Positions 60,893-64,000 of a DNA stretch of 64,000 nucleotides are shown one piece after another (position 1 is the stretch's first letter; each line of letters begins with the position of its first letter). The DNA lies in the NCBI GenBank assembly GCA_001414345.1, contig LLCB01000179.1, positions 1 to 64,000 on the forward strand, written 5' to 3'. Position numbers and translations under genes: made by a program. This stretch comes from Hymenoscyphus infarciens (lineage: Eukaryota; Ascomycota; Leotiomycetes; Helotiales; Helotiaceae). The notes under the pieces were generated by a model. The model was not told the DNA's origin, did not search any database, and saw nothing but the letters and a program-made list of their open reading frames with translations.

Positions 60893-62510
60893 AGTGGCGG
60901 ATTGCTCGTCTTACGAGTGTCTCTCGTCGATTGTTGTTGGGATTGCTAGGTGTCTAGCAGATCCGAAGGGTAGATTCGTGGAGGGTGCTTCTCCTTTCGT
61001 GTTGATGGTGGAATGCCAATGCAGAGGTCGGTGTCGTCACGAGGAGAGATCAACAAGCCACCTAGTTTGGGTGATTATCCAGAAGGCGGTTGAATGATGG
61101 TTGGTGGATTCTTGGGACAGATGCCACACTGGCGCAGTAACAGAAGAAGCGACCGTGTTGGGACGAAGAGTCCTTGATCAGAAACAGGCAGATCCCAACA
61201 AATAGGAGAAATAGTGGGAGGTGCTTAAGAGAGTGATATGATCCTTGTTTTTGGTGTGGTGGTGTCACCGGTGTGGTCCAAGGTTGTTGGTGGAGCAAGA
61301 AGTGAAAGTCGAGTTGGGAGGGAGGAGGGAGGAAGTGGTGGGTTGGTAGGAGTTGCAACGACTGCGGATCGACGCTTCCCTTTGAGACAAGGTTTGGAGG
61401 TACAGTAGATGCGAATGCTGGGCTGGCTGGCAGTCCCAAGTGTAAGTGGAGCAGAAGGCAAAAAGAAATCCAAGTTGTTGGAGAAATGAGGTGAGTTGAG
61501 TCTTGAGATAAGAAAAAAGGAGGTGCGGGAGGGTTCTCTTGGCCTGTTGAGTTCGAGTGGGGGGGAAAGGAGTTGGACGTTTATGCGAGGAGGGGAGGAA
61601 TCACAATTTAGAAAAAGGAAGAATTCGGAGGAGTGAATGTTCTCATTCTTGTTCGCCAGTCATGAGAGAAGCGATGCGAGACTAATTATTAATGGGATTA
61701 GGATGGGATTAGGATGGGATTAGATGGGATTGAGATGGGATTGGGATTGGATTGGCGGGTTGAATGTGACCTGGCACTGTTACTTACGAGAGGCCGAGGA
61801 CAAAGTATTTAGTATTTCTATATCTTACCAGGGGTAACCCAAGATGCGGCTATAAAGCTGCGATGCTTTGCTTTGCTGGCCTCTCCAACCCTCTTTGTCC
61901 AAACAGCAACAAGCGAAACAAACATTTTTTTCCCGAAGCGCGCGCAGCCAAGGTCTTAGCTATCCAATCACCGTCTGCAATATTTAATGCCATTAAAAGA
62001 TACACCGAGCGGGGCAATCAATGCTTGATTACTATTCATCTTGGTTACAGTAAAATATGCTTGAATCCTGCATCTCGATTCTCGAATGCTTGTTGGAACT
62101 TGGAACTTGGGAGATGGAAAAAAAAAGGGGGGTTCATGATGGCCTGATTCCACGGAACACGACGAGTGACTGGAGAGATCCGTCTACTCCGAACCTCGAT
62201 TCGATTCGCGCCCATCAAGCGGCTCTACCCAAGGACCTTCATCCGGCCACCATCTCTTGAAACCAACACCAACCTCGCCCAGATGGCGATATTTTTAGCA
62301 TAACCAACCAGTTTCTCAAAGTTTCAAGCCAAAATATTAGCCCAAACCCAAACCCAATCGCCTATCTGACGTTTGCGCTGTCGTAAGGCGTGGCGAACCA
62401 GAGTCCACCGAGCTGACCGCAGCTAAGAAAGTTCTAGCCAGCCGTCAAGTACCGCTCTGTATCGGTGCCGGGAACATCACGACGGAGTACATTTACGAAG
62501 GACCGTATGT
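60893..62510. other. Upstream region of the BAR gene
   Basis: It contains the BAR promoter. A purine-rich tract (61480-61640) and GGGATTAGGAT repeats (61692-61755) are present. The frame 61062-61439 (minus) lies immediately upstream without recognisable domains; I do not call it. Confidence 0.4.
61692..61755. repeat. Imperfect tandem repeat (ATGGGATTAGG)n
   Basis: Three near-perfect 11-base units followed by shorter degenerate GGGATTG units on the plus strand, about 800 bp upstream of the BAR gene. Confidence 0.8.
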
Positions 62511-62605
62511 TACTATCCCCCCCCTTGATTACATTGTACGGTGCACAGACATTGCCATACTAAAACGACCGTGCGCATACAATGTAATTAGGGGGGGGGA
62601 TAGTA
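62511..62605. mobile_element. MITE-like 95 bp hairpin element
   Basis: TACTATCC + C-run + TTGATTACATTGTA at 62511-62538 is matched by its inverted copy TACAATGTAATTA + G-run + GGATAGTA at 62578-62605, with a 39-base centre. The outer TA on each side could be a TA target duplication. This is the build of a short Tc1/mariner-derived (Stowaway-like) element or a solo foldback. Confidence 0.65.
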
Positions 62606-62776
62606 TGATTACTTGCGATTCCCCATTTATTACAACTGGGATTCTGTCCTTTTCTTCCTTCACAGCAGTGAACTGTGGTTCAAGATGTCTTGCAAGTTGC
62701 AAGTTGCAATCCCTGGATCCTCCTTACTGAAAACCTGTTATTCTTCCGCTTCTTCGTCAATGCCTCTCTGCTTCAG

Positions 62777-63127
62777 ATGTCATATCAAAGTCGTCATGTC
62801 GTTCTCGTTCCCCAAAAGATTCCCCCTTTGCATCTCCTCGCACGTTCAGCGGGAGGACGGGAGTCCGTTATCAAATTGATCCGCCCCTCGCCCATCTTCA
62901 GCCTCCAAACTCCCTCTTTTACCCCAGATTCCAGTGTGCTTGATTCCCTTGGCATTTCCTCATTCTTGCCATTCTTTCCATCTTCCGGGGCTTCCAATGC
63001 TGGTGCACAGATAGATGCAGATGAAGACGACAGCAAAGCACGTGTCTGGATAGATTCCGATGGTTCCGAATCTTCAAATGTATGGGTGCTGTTTCAGATT
63101 CGCACGATTTTCGACGCCGATCGCTAA
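62777..63127 (+). CDS. Uncertain 116-codon open frame
   Basis: ATG at 62777 (MSYQSRHVVLVPQK..) opens a frame ending at 63127 with a Ser/Pro-rich middle and an acidic patch (DADEDDSKARVW). An opposite-strand frame of 80 codons overlaps. I recognise no domain and see no matching exon downstream. Confidence 0.2.
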   Translation: MSYQSRHVVLVPQKIPPLHLLARSAGGRESVIKLIRPSPIFSLQTPSFTPDSSVLDSLGISSFLPFFPSSGASNAGAQIDADEDDSKARVWIDSDGSESSNVWVLFQIRTIFDADR

Positions 63128-64000
63128 CCCAGTTCTTGCGAGTTGATTCGATTGATCTTCAGATGATATGGTCTGGATTGGGGCTGAGTAATTTGGTGAG
63201 AGAACCATCTGGCTGGGGGTTCATATTTCCATATTTCCGAATTTCCTATTTTGCGTTCGAGTCCAAAGAATCTGATTTTTGGAGATCGATGTACACGTGA
63301 AGTAAGGAAGTTCCTCCCTCGATTCAACCCAGCAACCGAAAGATCCGTACAAAAAAATCCAAGCCAATTCTTTTTTTTTCTTGGAGTCTTTTCGTGAGAC
63401 CGGATGAAAGTTTAAATACAAATCATGATGAAACCACATTACATCACTTTGCTTCACGAACCCTTCCTCCACATCCGGTACTCCCGTTTCTCTGGGGTCT
63501 TGCTTGTTGAAAGGACTATATTTGGATCAATTATAGGCTTCTCTGACACAAAATCAATGGTGGGATATTTGGTTTTTTGCTTGGTGTCGTCTTTTCTGCC
63601 GGACTTTTTCTCCTTACTTCGGTTTTCTTTGTGTCTTGCTTGCATTCTTGCCAGATTGCTATGATTTACTCCCCAGGTTTGGATTCTGACGGAATGATAT
63701 CTCAGGGTTATCAAAAGCCACGGCTCAGCGGAGAAGCAAGTTTTTGTTATTCTCAAATCTCATCTACGTTCCTTTCTGCTTCCTTGCGTAGCGTTTTCTC
63801 TCCACAACTACCTTCTATTTTGTTTTCAAGCTACGGTCGAAGTTTTAAATCCATAAACTAGCTTGGCTAGCTCATGATGGATAACAAGCATTAGCTCACG
63901 TCGTTCTTAACTCCTGCCTAGCACAATTTAGTATTACCCTAGAGACTAGGATAATTTAAACTTCATAGAGCGACCTACAGACTCTAGGAGTCTAGTTGTA
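63128..64000. other. Right end of window, no supported gene
   Basis: Overlapping frames on both strands between 63425 and 63861 are short. The minus frame 63454-63756 is Lys/Arg-rich but lacks other support. The composition is ordinary. Confidence 0.35.

Noticed and set aside
63454..63756. 100-codon Lys/Arg-rich minus frame near the window end
   Set aside because: There is no domain, no good start (the real ATG context is unclear) and opposite-strand frames overlap.

Overview
This is a 64 kb stretch of a filamentous ascomycete (Pezizomycotina) genome. The evidence is short spliceosomal introns (about 42-130 bp, GT..AG), family-level protein matches, and a mosaic of GC-balanced genic DNA with AT-rich islands almost free of CpA/TpG, the footprint of repeat-induced point mutation (RIP). 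Gene style and repeats would fit a Leotiomycete, but that is inference. Coding genes reconstructed by joining exons in frame are given with splice coordinates; most lie on the minus strand.

Layout. 1-5150: a Ty3/Gypsy retrotransposon on the minus strand, with an almost unmutated LTR at the window edge abutting a strongly RIPed internal region and a RIPed LTR. 5426-22818: housekeeping block on the minus strand: an inositol-polyphosphate 5-phosphatase with ASH and RhoGAP-like parts, a decayed secreted DUF7029/DUF7223-type gene, the INO80 chromatin-remodelling ATPase (1699 aa) and the ABC-F ribosome-biogenesis ATPase Arb1 (633 aa). 24080-26010: a second AT-rich island. 26352-30993: a small multi-pass membrane protein (plus) and an FHA + forkhead transcription factor of the Fkh1/2 type (minus). 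32633-44658: a 12 kb transposon-like block with about 170 bp terminal inverted repeats and a TA target duplication, filled with a second copy of the same Gypsy element. 44660-48700: normal base composition but no supportable gene. 48918-52661: a class III aminotransferase (plus) convergent with a secreted intradiol dioxygenase (minus). 54184-56152: an MFS (DHA2-type) transporter pseudogene broken by a repeat-like insertion. 57364-57971: a lysine-rich small gene with broken frame. 59343-60892: an endophilin-like BAR-domain protein with a polyproline tail. 60893-64000: mostly non-coding, with a 95 bp MITE-like hairpin at 62511.

The genes do not form a cluster with one obvious purpose. The conserved core genes (5-phosphatase, INO80, ARB1, FKH, BAR) sit in stable blocks, while the accessory genes (DUF7029-type, MFS, aminotransferase, dioxygenase) lie nearer the repeat islands and two of them are decayed. 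I found no CRISPR array, tRNA, rRNA or biosynthetic core enzyme. The strongest novelty candidates are the 12 kb TIR element, the un-RIPed LTR fused to a RIPed body, and the repeat family that apparently interrupts the MFS gene.
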